From contig JBBPSI010000010.1 in NCBI GenBank assembly GCA_038093515.1, positions 186,001 through 250,000 on the forward strand: DNA of 64,000 nucleotides, written 5' to 3'. Numbering within the stretch: the first letter of the stretch is position 1; the number at the start of each line of letters is the position of its first letter. Source of the DNA: Butyriboletus loyo. Its lineage: Eukaryota; Basidiomycota; Agaricomycetes; Boletales; Boletaceae. This document shows, piece after piece, positions 46,061 to 57,090 of this stretch. A program made the position numbers and the translations under genes. The notes below the pieces were generated by a model, which saw only the letters and a program-made list of their open reading frames with translations, did not search any database and was not told where the DNA came from.

Positions 46061-47293
46061 TCAAGAATAGCTACTCCTCTTTTTATCCACGAATCCCTTT
46101 ATATCAACCATGGACGGCCGTTCGACAGGGTTCTGTTTCCAGCATTTCTCCAACAAAGTCCACAGACTTTCTCTAATGTCGGGTTTGTAATCATCGTACC
46201 TGAGCCTCCTGTGTCTCGCTGTAACGTATATCAGCACCGCAGCATCGTTCGGAAGATCGCAGTACGGTTGTTTCGCCGAGAAGATCTAGAGATGGAACAT
46301 ATCTGAGATGGTGGGAGAGTAGGTCCCACTTGGAGATCTTACCTCTGTCGCTGTGATCCCGAATGCCCATGCATCAGTTGCAGTTGTGGGTCGGATCGCT
46401 GCCGAAGTGGTCGGCTCGGCCAGAAGCTCAGGCGCCATGTATCGGAGGGTCCCAGGTGTATTCTTAGTAGTAAACCCTGACATTTCCAACGCTATAGAAA
46501 GACCAAAGTCAGTTAGGACTGCTTGTCCACCATCGTTAATTAGGATATTTCCCTGTAAAGATTTCAGACCACGATATGAGGTCCCGATCAAGGGTCGAGA
46601 CCTAACATACTGGTTTGATATCCCCATGGACCACCCGACGGCTATGGAGGAAAGCCATACCACTGGCAACTTGGTACAGCTACGACACAACATTAAATAC
46701 CTCTGTTTTAATGAAATTGATTCGGTTACTTTACCAAATCCAATTTTCCGCGAAGTGTAATGTTGTTGCTTGTAACGTACTTCTTCAAACTCCCATTTTT
46801 GTAATAAGGCGACACTATTGCAGGAGCTGAATGACGAGACATGTCGGAAGTGGACATGAATCCAAGGAACGGTACGATATTTTCGTGTTCCATTGTAGTC
46901 CAGAGCCTTGCTTCTCGAAGGAGTTTCTGTCATGGGGACGATACCAGTTTTTAAACCTCAATGGATCTAAAGGGCTGCCTGTGATTGATCCACTGACCTC
47001 ATTGAACTGCTTCGCCTCTTCAGTGGTGAAGGCACTCCTAATAACTTTGATGGCGACCTTGATCCAGAACTTGAAGTCAATGGTGATCGAGGCGATCATC
47101 GATCCAAAAGAACTACCTTGTTGGTTCTCTGCTTGGGATCGATGTATTCTCCCAACCAGATGTCTGCATGATTACCGGCATCAAAGGGATGTTGACCAGT
47201 TGTGCGAATCACAGAGGTGAGGTCTTTGAGCTGAACGTTCATGAGCGCCATGTCGTTCCTTGAAGTTCGACCGCCGGCCTTATGATGTTGCAC
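46061..47293 (-). CDS. TKL-type protein kinase
   Basis: Serine/threonine kinase of the tyrosine-kinase-like type expanded in agaricomycetes. Reading on the minus strand: a PFDAGNHADIWLGEYI glycine-loop region, the beta-3 lysine in VAIKVIRSAF, and ENIVPFLGFM. VVHGDIK opens the catalytic loop, NILINDGGQAVLTDFGLSIAL carries the DFG, GTLRYMAPELL is the APE region, and ATDAWAFGITATE is followed by a final CWKQNPVERPSMVDI helix that ends at TGA 46061-46063. About six short introns interrupt it. The start is uncertain: an in-frame ATG at 47251 begins a short N-terminus before the kinase domain, and one at 47293 lies further out. Its stop is only about 30 bases from the stop of the convergent phosphotransferase gene. 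Confidence 0.8.
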
Positions 47294-48840
47294 AACTTAG
47301 GACCGAGTGTTACTACGTTGTTCGAGGAAAGATGATATTCCGGACGCTCGAACCAACCAGTGAGCAGCCGCCCGTAATGACCCATGTTGGCAGGCCGACA
47401 ATTAGGTTTTGATCAGACTAACCAAAATGTCCACGATTCAAGACCAAGTACTCCTGTCAAATTCACAACCATCAGGATATGTTATGGGACGCCAAGTTTC
47501 TCGTCGAGTCCTCCAGGGTGCATTCCACGATGCTCTTCTCCGAGCCAGATCTATCACAAATATTTAATGACTCATTCCAATGCACCCTTTGCATGAAACT
47601 GATAAATAATCATATCCCGAGCTCCACGCTGGCAGTGTTGGATTTATCGTGAAATGTGCTCCAAGTTGGGTTTTCGACTGACGACTCGTCTCGTTCCTTT
47701 CGAACATTCTTTCGCCCAGTTGGCTTACTCGGCTTACTCATCTTGGTTCGTATGACATACGACTCGGATGTTGACTCATCTGTCTGGCAGGTTCTGTCTT
47801 CTCTTGTCGAATAATCAACGATAAGAGTGTCTCGATATAGCTTATCGATTTATCACATCCTAATTGTGTGTGCCAGGCATAGCGCAAGCTGTTGAACATC
47901 TTCGGACTAGCCTCATCCAGGTCGAGAAGATGTGTTAAGACGCGAATAATGAGGCCCTCCTATTGTTTGGTTCAATTATAGCCTGCGTGGATGTGCTGCG
48001 GCCATCAATGGTAGGTATCGCTTACTCTTCTGGGGGATGGTGTGGGGGCGATGATCTCTCTCACGTACCTTCAGGATCATCTACCAAAGTGGATCCGGTG
48101 ATGTAACAGGGTCATTCCAATGGTTCGTCTCGTTCCTGATATATATTTGCGTCCGGTTGTTTCATTCGGTGTTACCGTTTCAGTCTGTGTGCACATTAGA
48201 TTTCTGTTTAGAAGTATGGCCCAGTGAAGCATACGAAGCCTTCTCATCGTTTGATTCTTACATTATTCCTATTCGGTCATTCGATTGAATTGCAACTCGT
48301 TTCTTATATATGAATTGTGACATCTCCCCTTATCTGAACTCATAGCACAAGGTCAACAGACTAGCCTTCTAAGACAAAAGCATGGCGATGACCTGCTTCG
48401 AAGAGGCTCGGGGAGATCCGGGTGTCAATCCGGTCTGTTGGGTCTGTTTATCTGCTCATATCAGAACAGGGTTGTAGGTCAATCTGCCAATCTCAACAGC
48501 GAGTGAGCCGAGTCCGAGGGCAACCTGATCTGGTCGATCAAAGTTAATAGATCACCGGTGTACCAGCGAGCTCGGCCCGACTTTGCACACCAAGGCTCTG
48601 TCCGTTCTCACCAGATCCATCGCCCACCGCCATATATCCGCCTCGATTCCTACGTTCCATCCGTCACACAGGGTCATAACAGAGGTCTCTCCTTTGGTGA
48701 ACTCGATTAATTTACTCCGGCAAGGTGATTGCCTGTTCCAGAGGGGGCTCACTCGGTATCATCGTGGATCAATATTTTCTCGTTCTAATGTCATCCAGCA
48801 CAGCTCTCTGGCTCATGGGCCACTTCCAGGAGGCGTTGCA
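47294..48840. other. Intergenic, A/T-rich, no gene seen
   Basis: About 1.5 kb with almost no open frame over 70 codons. A/T-rich tracts lie near 47800-47880 and 48200-48320. No TE motif or RNA gene is recognised. Confidence 0.5.
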
Positions 48841-49797
48841 TCAGTTGTCTACATCTATACCTATGGTACTATTTGGGTTCTCAAATGTTTGCTTAAATGT
48901 GGTGAACGTGCTTGTTCCAAGAATCGCAAACGCAACGCGATCAAAAGAAGACCTGTATCTCGCTCCCTTGCTCGCCAGCAGGTCTGCCCAAATTCTAGCC
49001 ACCATCTTCACGCTGTTCTGAAACTCTCCTGTACCAAAACTTCCCAGAACGAGATTCTTGGCCCCTTGTCGTTCCATCAGCAACAGTATCCTGCCCATTC
49101 TCTCCTTCATCGTCGCCTCTATCGTGCTCTCGAGTTTGGCGCGGTCTGCATGTCTACCATTCCTGTTCCGGACATCGCTCGCGTTGACCGCAGCGCAGGT
49201 AAGGATGTCAACTTCGAAAGGCGTCACCCAATCTCCGACATCATTTCGGAATATGACAACGGAAGGGGTGTATATCATTGCATGATGATAGAATCCACCT
49301 CGACGATCACGCAGATGCAATTTATAGAACTGCTGGGCGGTGTCTGTCATGAGGGAAGGGTATAGTGTGGAGGATCGTGCGATGGATTCTTCCTGCGCTT
49401 GAGCGCCACTGAGAAAGCCACCGCCTGGGTGAGTGGCAGAGGCAAAATTGAGCACTGCGATTCTGCCAGAGCTGGTCAAGCCAGACAGGGTGTCGCATAG
49501 GGAACGAGCGGCATCGAGTGTCGAGATCTCTAAAATCGAGATCTCGGTCTTCGTTGGGGATAACGTGGGCACGTCCAAAGTCCATCTGGAAGAGGCGAGG
49601 TCGTCGTGCGGATAATAACGTGTGTTGTGATTGGAGAACCTGACTTTCGCGGCCAAGTCGAGGTGACCAGTAATGGAGCCCACTTCGATGGCTTTCAGAG
49701 TAGCGACCGCGATGTTTTTGAGACTGTCGCGCTTCTTGGCAGGTCGATTGGCAGAGTTGGCGGCACTAACGCCTGCCGTTCTTGAGAGCACATTCAT
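48841..49797 (-). CDS. Microbial-type PARG (TIGR02452/DUF2263 family)
   Basis: Single-exon 318-residue protein of the microbial-type poly(ADP-ribose) glycohydrolase family, a macrodomain-like fold that removes ADP-ribose units. The key signature is present: VLNFASATHPGGGFLSGAQAQEE, that is the GGG loop and the QEE catalytic glutamates, followed by ARSSTLYPSL. Other family blocks are FYHHAMIYTPSVVIFRND, FEVDILTCAAVNAS, RMGRILLLMERQGAKNLVLGSFGTGEFQN and RIWADLL. The N-terminus (RTAGVSAANSANRPAKKRDSL) has the family helix in LKNIAVATLKAIE. The intron-free structure is unusual in this intron-rich window. The substrate in a fungus is not known; bacterial and some fungal homologues act on ADP-ribosylated proteins. 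Confidence 0.85.
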   Translation of the reverse strand: MNVLSRTAGVSAANSANRPAKKRDSLKNIAVATLKAIEVGSITGHLDLAAKVRFSNHNTRYYPHDDLASSRWTLDVPTLSPTKTEISILEISTLDAARSLCDTLSGLTSSGRIAVLNFASATHPGGGFLSGAQAQEESIARSSTLYPSLMTDTAQQFYKLHLRDRRGGFYHHAMIYTPSVVIFRNDVGDWVTPFEVDILTCAAVNASDVRNRNGRHADRAKLESTIEATMKERMGRILLLMERQGAKNLVLGSFGTGEFQNSVKMVARIWADLLASKGARYRSSFDRVAFAILGTSTFTTFKQTFENPNSTIGIDVDN

Positions 49798-50220
49798 GTC
49801 CTTTGGGTGAAGCGCAGCAGGGTTTGATGATTGCTGTCCTTTTAGGGCTCCGGCCGTGTGCTGACTCGGTGTTTGCTTGGCGTTAGTTGCGATTCACAGC
49901 CAGCTGGCTATCAGCGTAGAAACCCACGACAAGTGGATGGACAGATGCTCGGTGTGCGGTATCTAATGATGGTCACGTGTGTAGTCTGTTGCGCAACTCA
50001 CCCAGTCGCTGAGATAACTTACAGCAACGGTGTTGCTGCCATGTGTATAGCCTGATCGACTCGGCGCGGACATTGGGCGCTGCATTTGATCGTTCAAACG
50101 TTCAAGCTCAAGCGCCTGCCAACTCGCACACGCGGCCTGACCTTGACTTGCTCAAGGGAATCGCGTCTCCACCTGCGTCACCTTTGAACTCTGGGGCATA
50201 CCCAGATCCACTTACCTCAG
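49798..50220. other. Divergent intergenic region
   Basis: About 420 bases between the PARG start (-) and the esterase (+). An open frame at 50043-50330 overlaps the esterase start in another frame and could be a 5' exon or chance. Confidence 0.4.
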
Positions 50221-53200
50221 ATGCCCAATTCTCTTACTCGCACAGCTGGCCTGAAGCTTGGTCCAATCGCTTTGGACACCCTCCTCAAGCATTACTTCGA
50301 TCGTGTGAAGAAAGAAAGGGCCGGAGATGATCTCCCATTCACTCAACTTCGTAAAGACGAACTCCTCTACGATGAGGCGTTTAATATAGCCAAGGCACGT
50401 CTTGCCATGTGCTCATCTTCGGAGTGTTCTTAATGCACCGCGCACAGAGATTCTTCGACGTCGCGACCCAGTGAGTGGCCAACCTTTGCGACTTCTCGTA
50501 AGATCTGCATCTCATGGGACATAGCCATTCAGTTGAAGAGCTACAAGCATTTGCTAATTCCCGGACCCCATCTCCTCCTTGGGTTCATGTTGTACGGGTC
50601 ACTGTACCGATGTCGTGTTGTGATGAGGCAGCTACATTGCTCATCCAGGCTCTCGGAGGCGAAGAGCATGCATCCCTTCTAGTGGGTGGGACCAGATGGT
50701 GGCAAGTGCGTGGTCTCACTGGGTAAGTCAGACTCGAAATATTTGACCTGTAATTTATGATCCCGCAGAATTGCTGGAGAATGGGTGACCGCCAGGAAAG
50801 ACTGGGAAGAAATCAAGAAACGTCAGAAAGCATTCCAGAAAAAGAAAGCAGACCGCGGCGATTCCTCGCAGGACGCGGCCAACGCTTTACCTTCCTCAAT
50901 CTCGGAGCCCAGCAACATCTACCAGGAGGATGTAGACGACTTGCGCTGTATATTGTACACTCACGGAGGAGGTTATTACTTTGGAAGTCTCGATCAGGAG
51001 AGGTAGCTTGTTTTGCACCTTGCCCTGCTTCATGCTAAATACATCTCACTGCTCAGACACTGCCTTCAGCGGCTCGCAAGAAAGATCAAAGGTCAAGTGT
51101 TTGGTAGGTGTTCCATGGAATTAATTTGCCATGATGATGGCTGAGCAAATCTAGCGGTGAACTATCGTCTCGCTCCGCAATACCCATTTCCTTGTGCACT
51201 TCAGGATCTGGTTGCGGCCTGTAAGTGCGATCATCGGTTTGTCTGCAAGGACTTACCTCGGAGAATCCCATAGACCTGTATTTGATCAAGCCTCCTCCTG
51301 ATGCAACTCATCAGCCCGTGAAACCGTCCCACATCGTGGTCGCGGGGGATTCTGCGGGAGGTGGACTTACCCTTGCTTTACTTCAAGTGTTGCGCGACAC
51401 CGGTCAGCCACTGCCCGCCGGTGGTGTTCTGATTTCACCATGGTGTGATCTGACACATTCTTTCCCGAGCATTCACATCAATACTACCACGGTAACTTTG
51501 GATTAATCTCATCGTCATACTATCGTCTAAACTCACGGGGTTCGTCAGGATGTTCTTCCTTTGTATGGCTTGTCTATTCACAAACCCAGTGCTTTATGGC
51601 CTCCCCCGTCAGAGGAGATGACACGCAAAATTCATACTGGGCTTCGACTGAGGATTCGACAGATTGTCCATGTCACTGGGAACAAAGCCGGTGAAGCACC
51701 TGCTCCGGAACTTACCCAGGATGCATTAAATGGTTCAAAGCTTGTCCTCAGTGGTGGCGATGGGAAATCAGCGTCGAGTGATATGCCTATGGATGTTGGG
51801 GTTACCGCCCCACTGCCCCCAGTTGACGAAAAGGATAATCAAACCATCTCTCTCGAGACTAAGTCAGGGGAAAAACTGATGATAGACTCACAAATCCATC
51901 TCTATGCTCAGAATAGCCTTCTCGGGCATCCCCTTGTCAGTCCTGCCCTTTCATATTTGGGAGGGCTGCCCCCTTTATTCATCATTGCGAGCGACAAGGA
52001 GGTGCTCAGGGACGAAATCATTTATTCGTGAGTTAATTGTTACCGTCAGGGGCAGGGAATAATGACTGAGTCTTTATTATCTTCTATCAAGAGCGCATAA
52101 GGCAGCTGATCCTCCTAGGTTTCCCCTGAAGGACGAGACCCGTTCACTGTATCTACCACTGGTGGGTATAGAAGATCGTTATGGGCCCACGCAAGTTCAC
52201 CTCCAGGTCTATGATGGTGTGTATTCGACAGAGGGACAGATGCAAACATGGACTAATTTTCTCATAGATACCGCGCATGTTCTGCCGATCCTGTTCCCTT
52301 TTTCGACCCCAGGAAAATACTGTTATCGTGCCATTGCTACTTTCACAAAGCACGTTACGGGAATGTTACACCCAACGAAGCTTACGCCGAGTTCGTCGGA
52401 AGTGACCGCTCCGGCTCCGCGCCACCTGTTCGGCAATCCCGTGAATGTGGATCTCCCTATCCAGCAAGTTTCCCGCCCGTTCTCCAATGATCCTGTAAGC
52501 GAGTCGCTAGGCACCCAGGGTGGTACGCACAGCGCTCCCGACACACCAGCACCTATACAAGACTCGTGCGATCTACGCTCATCGTTCTCTTGGCCGATGT
52601 TTTTCTCCTTCCAGGCGAAATCAGGCCGAGCATCGGTGTCACGGTCTACCTCGGAACGGTCACTCAGACGAAGACATAGTACCTTGTTACGCTCCCCAGA
52701 CGGCCAAAACGTAGGAAGTCCCGGTAAATTGCGACGAAGTGCATCAATGATAGACACGACCGGAGTACGCTATGCTGGAGAAGCGAGCGTTTACTACAAT
52801 GAAGAGGTGGGTGTTATCCCACAAGTCGTGGCTTACATTTACGCGGCGCCGCGACGTGCGTGGCATGAGGTTGACGTCTTATATTTGCATTATAAATCTC
52901 GGTAGGGCCTTTTATCGTGGAAGGAAGGCATGATCCGCGAGAGAGTATCTACTCAAGGTATAATTAGGCCTCTGGAACCCGCCGACAAGCTCGATGCTTT
53001 GCATGTGCCGCTAGCAATCATCGGGGTTCTCTCGGAGAGGGCTGTGCGTCGTTACCTGGCAGGGAAAGCTCTTTTCGACAGACAATACGTGAGAGAGTCA
53101 CTGACGATAGAGAAAGAGCGGAACCGAAACTTGGACCTCGCTAAAAGGGACATTACGAGGAACTTGACCTACTTGGAGGCGTTGCAGAACGGGCGGGCAA

Positions 53201-53550
53201 AAGGAAGGCAAAAGGAGACATCTCAGGTGTTCAGAGACGGGCTGGAATCGTCGACTGGAACTTGGGGGTGGGCTTGGGCGGATGAGCGACCACCACCTAG
53301 CAGTATTGTCTCCAGACGCGACACAGACGAATCCCGTAGACTGGCTCGCGTCGCTGATCACTCGGTCCTACAAGACGAAGCTCATATGAATAGCAACAGC
53401 CTCTGGGCCGCCATCGTGAATTTCCTTGCTACATCTCCGCCTAAAGAGCATCCTGCCTCCGACTCTGAAGCTGCTGAGCCCCCTATCGAACGAACGGCAA
53501 TTAAGAAGAGTAAATCCATGTTTGCATCACTTCACATTCGTGAGAGATAA
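50221..53550 (+). CDS. Hormone-sensitive-lipase-type alpha/beta hydrolase
   Basis: Lipase/esterase of the HSL family, with the oxyanion motif [16 protein letters not shown] and the nucleophile elbow [16 protein letters not shown], plus [22 protein letters not shown] and [17 protein letters not shown] between and after them. The acid region follows [28 protein letters not shown], and the histidine is expected in the [13 protein letters not shown] stretch. The fold is interrupted by a polar insertion (51.7-51.9 kb). A long Ser/Arg-rich C-terminal extension ([52 protein letters not shown]) runs about 300 residues past the catalytic domain, as in large fungal relatives. Many short introns are present. 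The ATG at 50221 is the simplest start; 5' exons cannot be excluded. It probably acts on acylglycerols or sterol esters. Confidence 0.82.
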
Positions 53551-54199
53551 CCAAAGAGTCGCAGTTAGCTAGTCAGTCCAGTAAAGCGCCCCAACTTCAT
53601 CAGAGCGCCATCCATTGTTGTCTTTTTAGAGATTATACATCGTATTTAAGGACTGTGTTGTACGCGAATACGATAATATTGACGTATTGGCAAACGTCGT
53701 GCTGACAGTTCAGCGTCTTGTCGCTTTTTCACAACGTGTCTTTTGACAGCGGATTCCTGCGATGCAATGGACGACTTCATCGATCTTATCTTCAAACTGA
53801 ATCTTATAAGTTGCCTTTGGTCGGACTTTTTGTTGTGGGGCGTTATCAATCATGTCCACGATGGATGAGTGACTGTCATTGAGGCCTTCCATGGGACATC
53901 CACCCTAGACTCATCAAGAGAATTGTGAATTTGACAAGGGTCCCCAGGCGAGGAGCATGCGCTCGACGCCATGATCGCGTTTGACGAACTTGAGGATCGT
54001 CCCGGATGGTGATCGGTATTGTGATCTGATTGGAGCGGTGGACCGTGATTGAAGATGCAAGCAGACTGGTTGAGTCCCAAATAGATTGATTAACGTGGCG
54101 ATGGATTGGCCAGATGATCGACCTTGCACCTGACTGATGAGGCTGTTTCGCCAAGTCCGATCCGACTCAGCCGTTTAGACATCGATCGGGGGGACACAA
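53551..54199. other. Intergenic, no gene seen
   Basis: About 650 bases: the 3' flank of the esterase gene and the promoter of the DUF2156 gene. Only short open frames are present. Confidence 0.5.
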
Positions 54200-55695
54200 A
54201 TGACGTCATTAACACTAAACATCCAAGGTGTCGAGTTGTCAGCGAAGGAGGTCTGTCTTATAAAACCATTCACCATTGCGCACCGCCCGCAGTTGAAACA
54301 GGCCATGCATCGTTTCCTCAACACGCTCAAAACCAATGGCTTGAACTACCACTTGGAGAAACCCGTCGATACCAATGGCTCTTCGCCATCCCCATTCACC
54401 TCAAGTTCTGCGAGCGAGCGGTCCGACGACGACGAAGCCTCTTATTTTCATCTGGACCAGAGTCCGGTAGAGATCCCTGACCCTATCGACGGTAATCATA
54501 TCGACGGTGCCGAACTCGCGGCCCTCGTAGCTCAATATGGACACGCCCCAGACACTGCTTGGCTCGAGAGCGCGCGGTACCGCATCTGGCGACCGTCCGA
54601 GCCCGTTCCACAGTCGTCGTTCCTCCCCGTCCAGGGGTACTTGCATACCAAGGCCTGGGTCTTTGCTTGGGGGGGACCCCTTGTCTCCGACGCGGCGGCG
54701 CTGAAGCCGACCATGACTCAGTTCGCCACGTGTGTCCAGTCCCATGATCTACGCCTCGTGTACTGTTGCATCCCCGAGGAGGTCGAAGATTTGTTGGTAG
54801 ACATGGGGTGGTCCACCGTCAGCTGTATCAGTGAGGACGTCTTCGACCCTCAGCACATTCTCGAGATGACGCAGGATGATGACGAGGGTGGGCATGGGTC
54901 TATGGTCAAGGATTTGAAGAAGAACCTTAGGCGGGCGGAAAGAGCAAATGTGGAGGTTAAGCGCATCTTGCAACAAGACTGGTCCGATGATCTTAAACGA
55001 GAGGTCGAGGATGGTATCGCTGTTTGGAAGCAAGCTCGCAAAGGTCTTCAGCTGGCCGCTGTGCGTACCATTGATCAATCTATACCGTTTACCATACCGA
55101 GTATCGTCAGACGTCCTTCGACCCGTGGCTTAACTTTGAGCATCGAGAGTATTGGGTTGCATTCCAACACGAAAAGGTAACAACATAGAACATCTCAAAG
55201 AGTTTCCAATAACTTGTCGGTCTTGTAGGTGATCGGCGTGTTGATCCTTACTCCGGCAGGAGATTCCTACGTCATCAAGAACGCTGCTCAATTCCCCGGT
55301 GCACCGAAGGGCACATCCGAGCGGTTGATCCACACAGTCCTTCGAGATACTCACGAACAACACCCAGAAGGAGTTGCGGATTACAAGCCAAGCAATCCTA
55401 TGGTCACGTTCGACATCAGCGCAACAAGGGATCTCAGGCCAACCAGGAATATATCTAGATGGAAGTTTGCGTGGCTCAGTCAGACGCACATGAAGGTCGC
55501 GCTTGGTGCCCACCTGCTCAATCGACACGACTTTCGGGTCAGTTGGTTTCATATATGTTAGGAGCTTTACTGACCAGCGGGGTTTCTTAGCGTAAATTTG
55601 ATACGTTTGCCCGGCGAATGTTTGTGTGTTACCCATCTGAGAATGGATTTGGGTTGGATGGTATTGAGAAACTGTTGAAGCTGTTACGGCGTTGA
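54200..55695 (+). CDS. DUF2156 / lysyl-phosphatidylglycerol synthase C-terminal-like protein
   Basis: A GNAT-fold protein of the DUF2156 (MprF C-terminal) type, which transfers amino acids from aminoacyl-tRNA to lipids. Exons cover 54200 to 55695 with introns near 55055-55115, 55178-55228 and 55540-55590. The first domain has YLHTKAWVFAWGGPLVSD, RLVYCCIPEEVEDLLVDMGW, KDLKKNLRRAERANVEVKRI and GIAVWKQARKGLQLA. The second has YWVAFQHEKVIGVLILTPAG, YVIKNAAQFPGAPKGTSERL and FDISATRDLRP. It ends with the characteristic RKFDTFARRMFVCYPSENGFGLDGIEKLLKLL. Fungal relatives include ergosteryl-aspartate and ergosteryl-glycine synthases, so sterol aminoacylation is a candidate role. No aspartyl-tRNA synthetase domain is fused here, so it would be the standalone type. 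Confidence 0.68.
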
Positions 55696-55794
55696 GATGC
55701 ACGCGTGAAACGCCAATGTCCGTCCATAAATCAGAACGATTCGGCACCACCTTATGCATACATGACATGACATGACATTTACATTTGAATACCG

Positions 55795-56573
55795 CTACTC
55801 GCTTCGCCAAAGCCGGCACGACGATTTGTCCAACGCTTTGCGTATCGACTTTTCCTTTCTATTGGGTGCAAGAGCGATGCAAGTGGGAATGTTTTCCGGC
55901 TGTTCTGTCCAGACGTGATGTGGTATCGGCGACGGATCGGCGCTCGAGAGTGCAGCAAAAAGCTTCTCAAGCGTAGATACATCTGGTGTCTAAAACACAA
56001 ACCGAGTTATACCGTCAATCGTGCATGGGAAAAACGTCCAGGATGAATACAACATACTTGGAGCACGATCTACGTGGATTGGATCTATATTAAACGTATG
56101 CAGATCTCGATCCTGGCGACTCACCTTGCGCATGTTCCCGAGGTCTGCCAGATAGTTGATCGTTTCTTGTCGTTCGCGCGTCACGTGCAGAACCTGCCAG
56201 TGAGAAGCGTCAACCCTGCGGGAAGACACGGACGTGTATGCGATACGCATACCGCAGTGGCCGCATGCGCTGCTTGGGCCATGAGTGGTCCAACACCCCA
56301 CTTCTCTTTCTTTGATAGAAAATCAGTCATTGCATAGGTCACTCGGACCGTAACCGTCAGCTTAGACAGGAACTCACGTCAAAGAGGTCCCTGCGTACGA
56401 CAATCTGCATCACGAGCGGCTCGGTACTGGAGGTCTGCGATGGGATAGCGTTCTGCGACTCCGAGGGTAACGTCCAGATCAGATGTCAGCGACTCCTGCC
56501 AAGGATTTCGAAGACAGCTTACGGAGGTGGTCACTGTTGCATTCCGAGGATCTGGCGAGGTTCGGGGCTCCAT
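55795..56573 (-). CDS. Peptidyl-tRNA hydrolase, PTRHD1/PTH2-like
   Basis: Small (about 155-residue) PTH2-superfamily protein. Reassembled on the minus strand: exon 56573-56523 (MEPRTSPDPRNATVTTS) and exon 56458-56378 (ending EPLVMQIVVRRDLFD). Next come exons with KEKWGVGPLMAQAAHAATAV and LHVTRERQETINYLADLGNMRK, a 12-nt microexon 56069-56058 (IVLQ), and the last exon from 55989 with TPDVSTLEKLFAAL, HHVWTEQPENIPTCIALAP and KEKSIRKAL. The Q-AHAA motif, the MRK-VL edge and the WTEQPENIPTCIAL ending are diagnostic of PTRHD1. Family members hydrolyse or bind peptidyl-tRNA; PTRHD1 itself is poorly understood. The stop at 55795 lies 100 bases from the stop of the converging DUF2156 gene. Confidence 0.82.
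56058..56069 (-). other. 12-nt microexon of the PTRHD1-like gene
   Basis: Minus-strand ATCGTGCTCCAA, coding IVLQ, is bounded by a 55-base intron (56070-56124, GTGAGT...GTAG) and a 68-base intron (55990-56057, GTATGT...TTAG). Including it restores the conserved MRK-VL-xTPD sequence of the family; skipping it deletes four residues in frame. Confidence 0.75.
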
Positions 56574-56981
56574 CACGAGAATCGTACGTGAACGTCGTTT
56601 TGGTGAATCAAAGTTTGAGGGTGATGAAAACCTTGCTTTGAGATGATATCCAATACAGGCGATGGCGGGATATCGTAGTAGTGGCGAGGACTTGAAACGC
56701 ACTTGCATGCGTGTCCGATGACAAGGCGCCTCCAACTTCCAGGTGTCTTCTTTCAACTGGTTAGATTCCGATTCGCATCCGCGAGTGCTCCGTTATGTGT
56801 GATCCAGGTCTACGGAAGTATGACCTGATGTGAACATTTACTTTTTTTTTTGCCCATGACGGGCATAAGCTAAGTGCTATGTATGCCATGCTAGGTCCTA
56901 GCCTGGGTTTAAAATAAAATTACAGTAGTACCTCCCGTACACTACACGCCGGTGAAGAAGTGCACTAGTAAATATGTACTT
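56574..56981. other. Intergenic, PTRHD1 promoter side
   Basis: About 400 bases with no gene seen. A T-rich run near 56840 and a short GCTAGGTCCTAGC palindrome near 56890-56902 are the only features noted. Confidence 0.4.
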
Positions 56982-57090
56982 CATCAGTGAAACGGTTATT
57001 GGTCGGAACCACCGGTTAGCAGTCTGTAGTAGTCTGTAGCACTCGGCCGCACTCGATTAGCGTCGGAAACTAGCAACTGTTTTACTGATG
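56982..57090 (+). repeat. MITE copy D (CATCAGTGAAAC family), fullest copy
   Basis: A 109-base element with ends CATCAGTGAAACGG and CTGTTTTACTGATG as terminal inverted repeats. It carries the internal signature GGTCGGAACC, GTTAGCAGTCTGT, GTAGCACTCGG and GTCGGAAAC. It is the longest of four related copies in this window and has no coding capacity. Confidence 0.78.

Noticed and set aside
46061..47293. Kinase at 46-47 kb considered as the donor of the fused kinase
   Set aside because: The two kinases share only general TKL motifs; their flanking sequences and intron details differ, so no direct copy is supported.
48583..49365. Plus-strand open frame of 260 codons
   Set aside because: It lies antisense to the PARG gene, whose frame carries clear family motifs; the plus-strand translation has none.
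55130..55819. Minus-strand frame of 229 codons
   Set aside because: Antisense to the DUF2156 exons; no motif, and it crosses the stop of the real PTRHD1-like gene in another frame.
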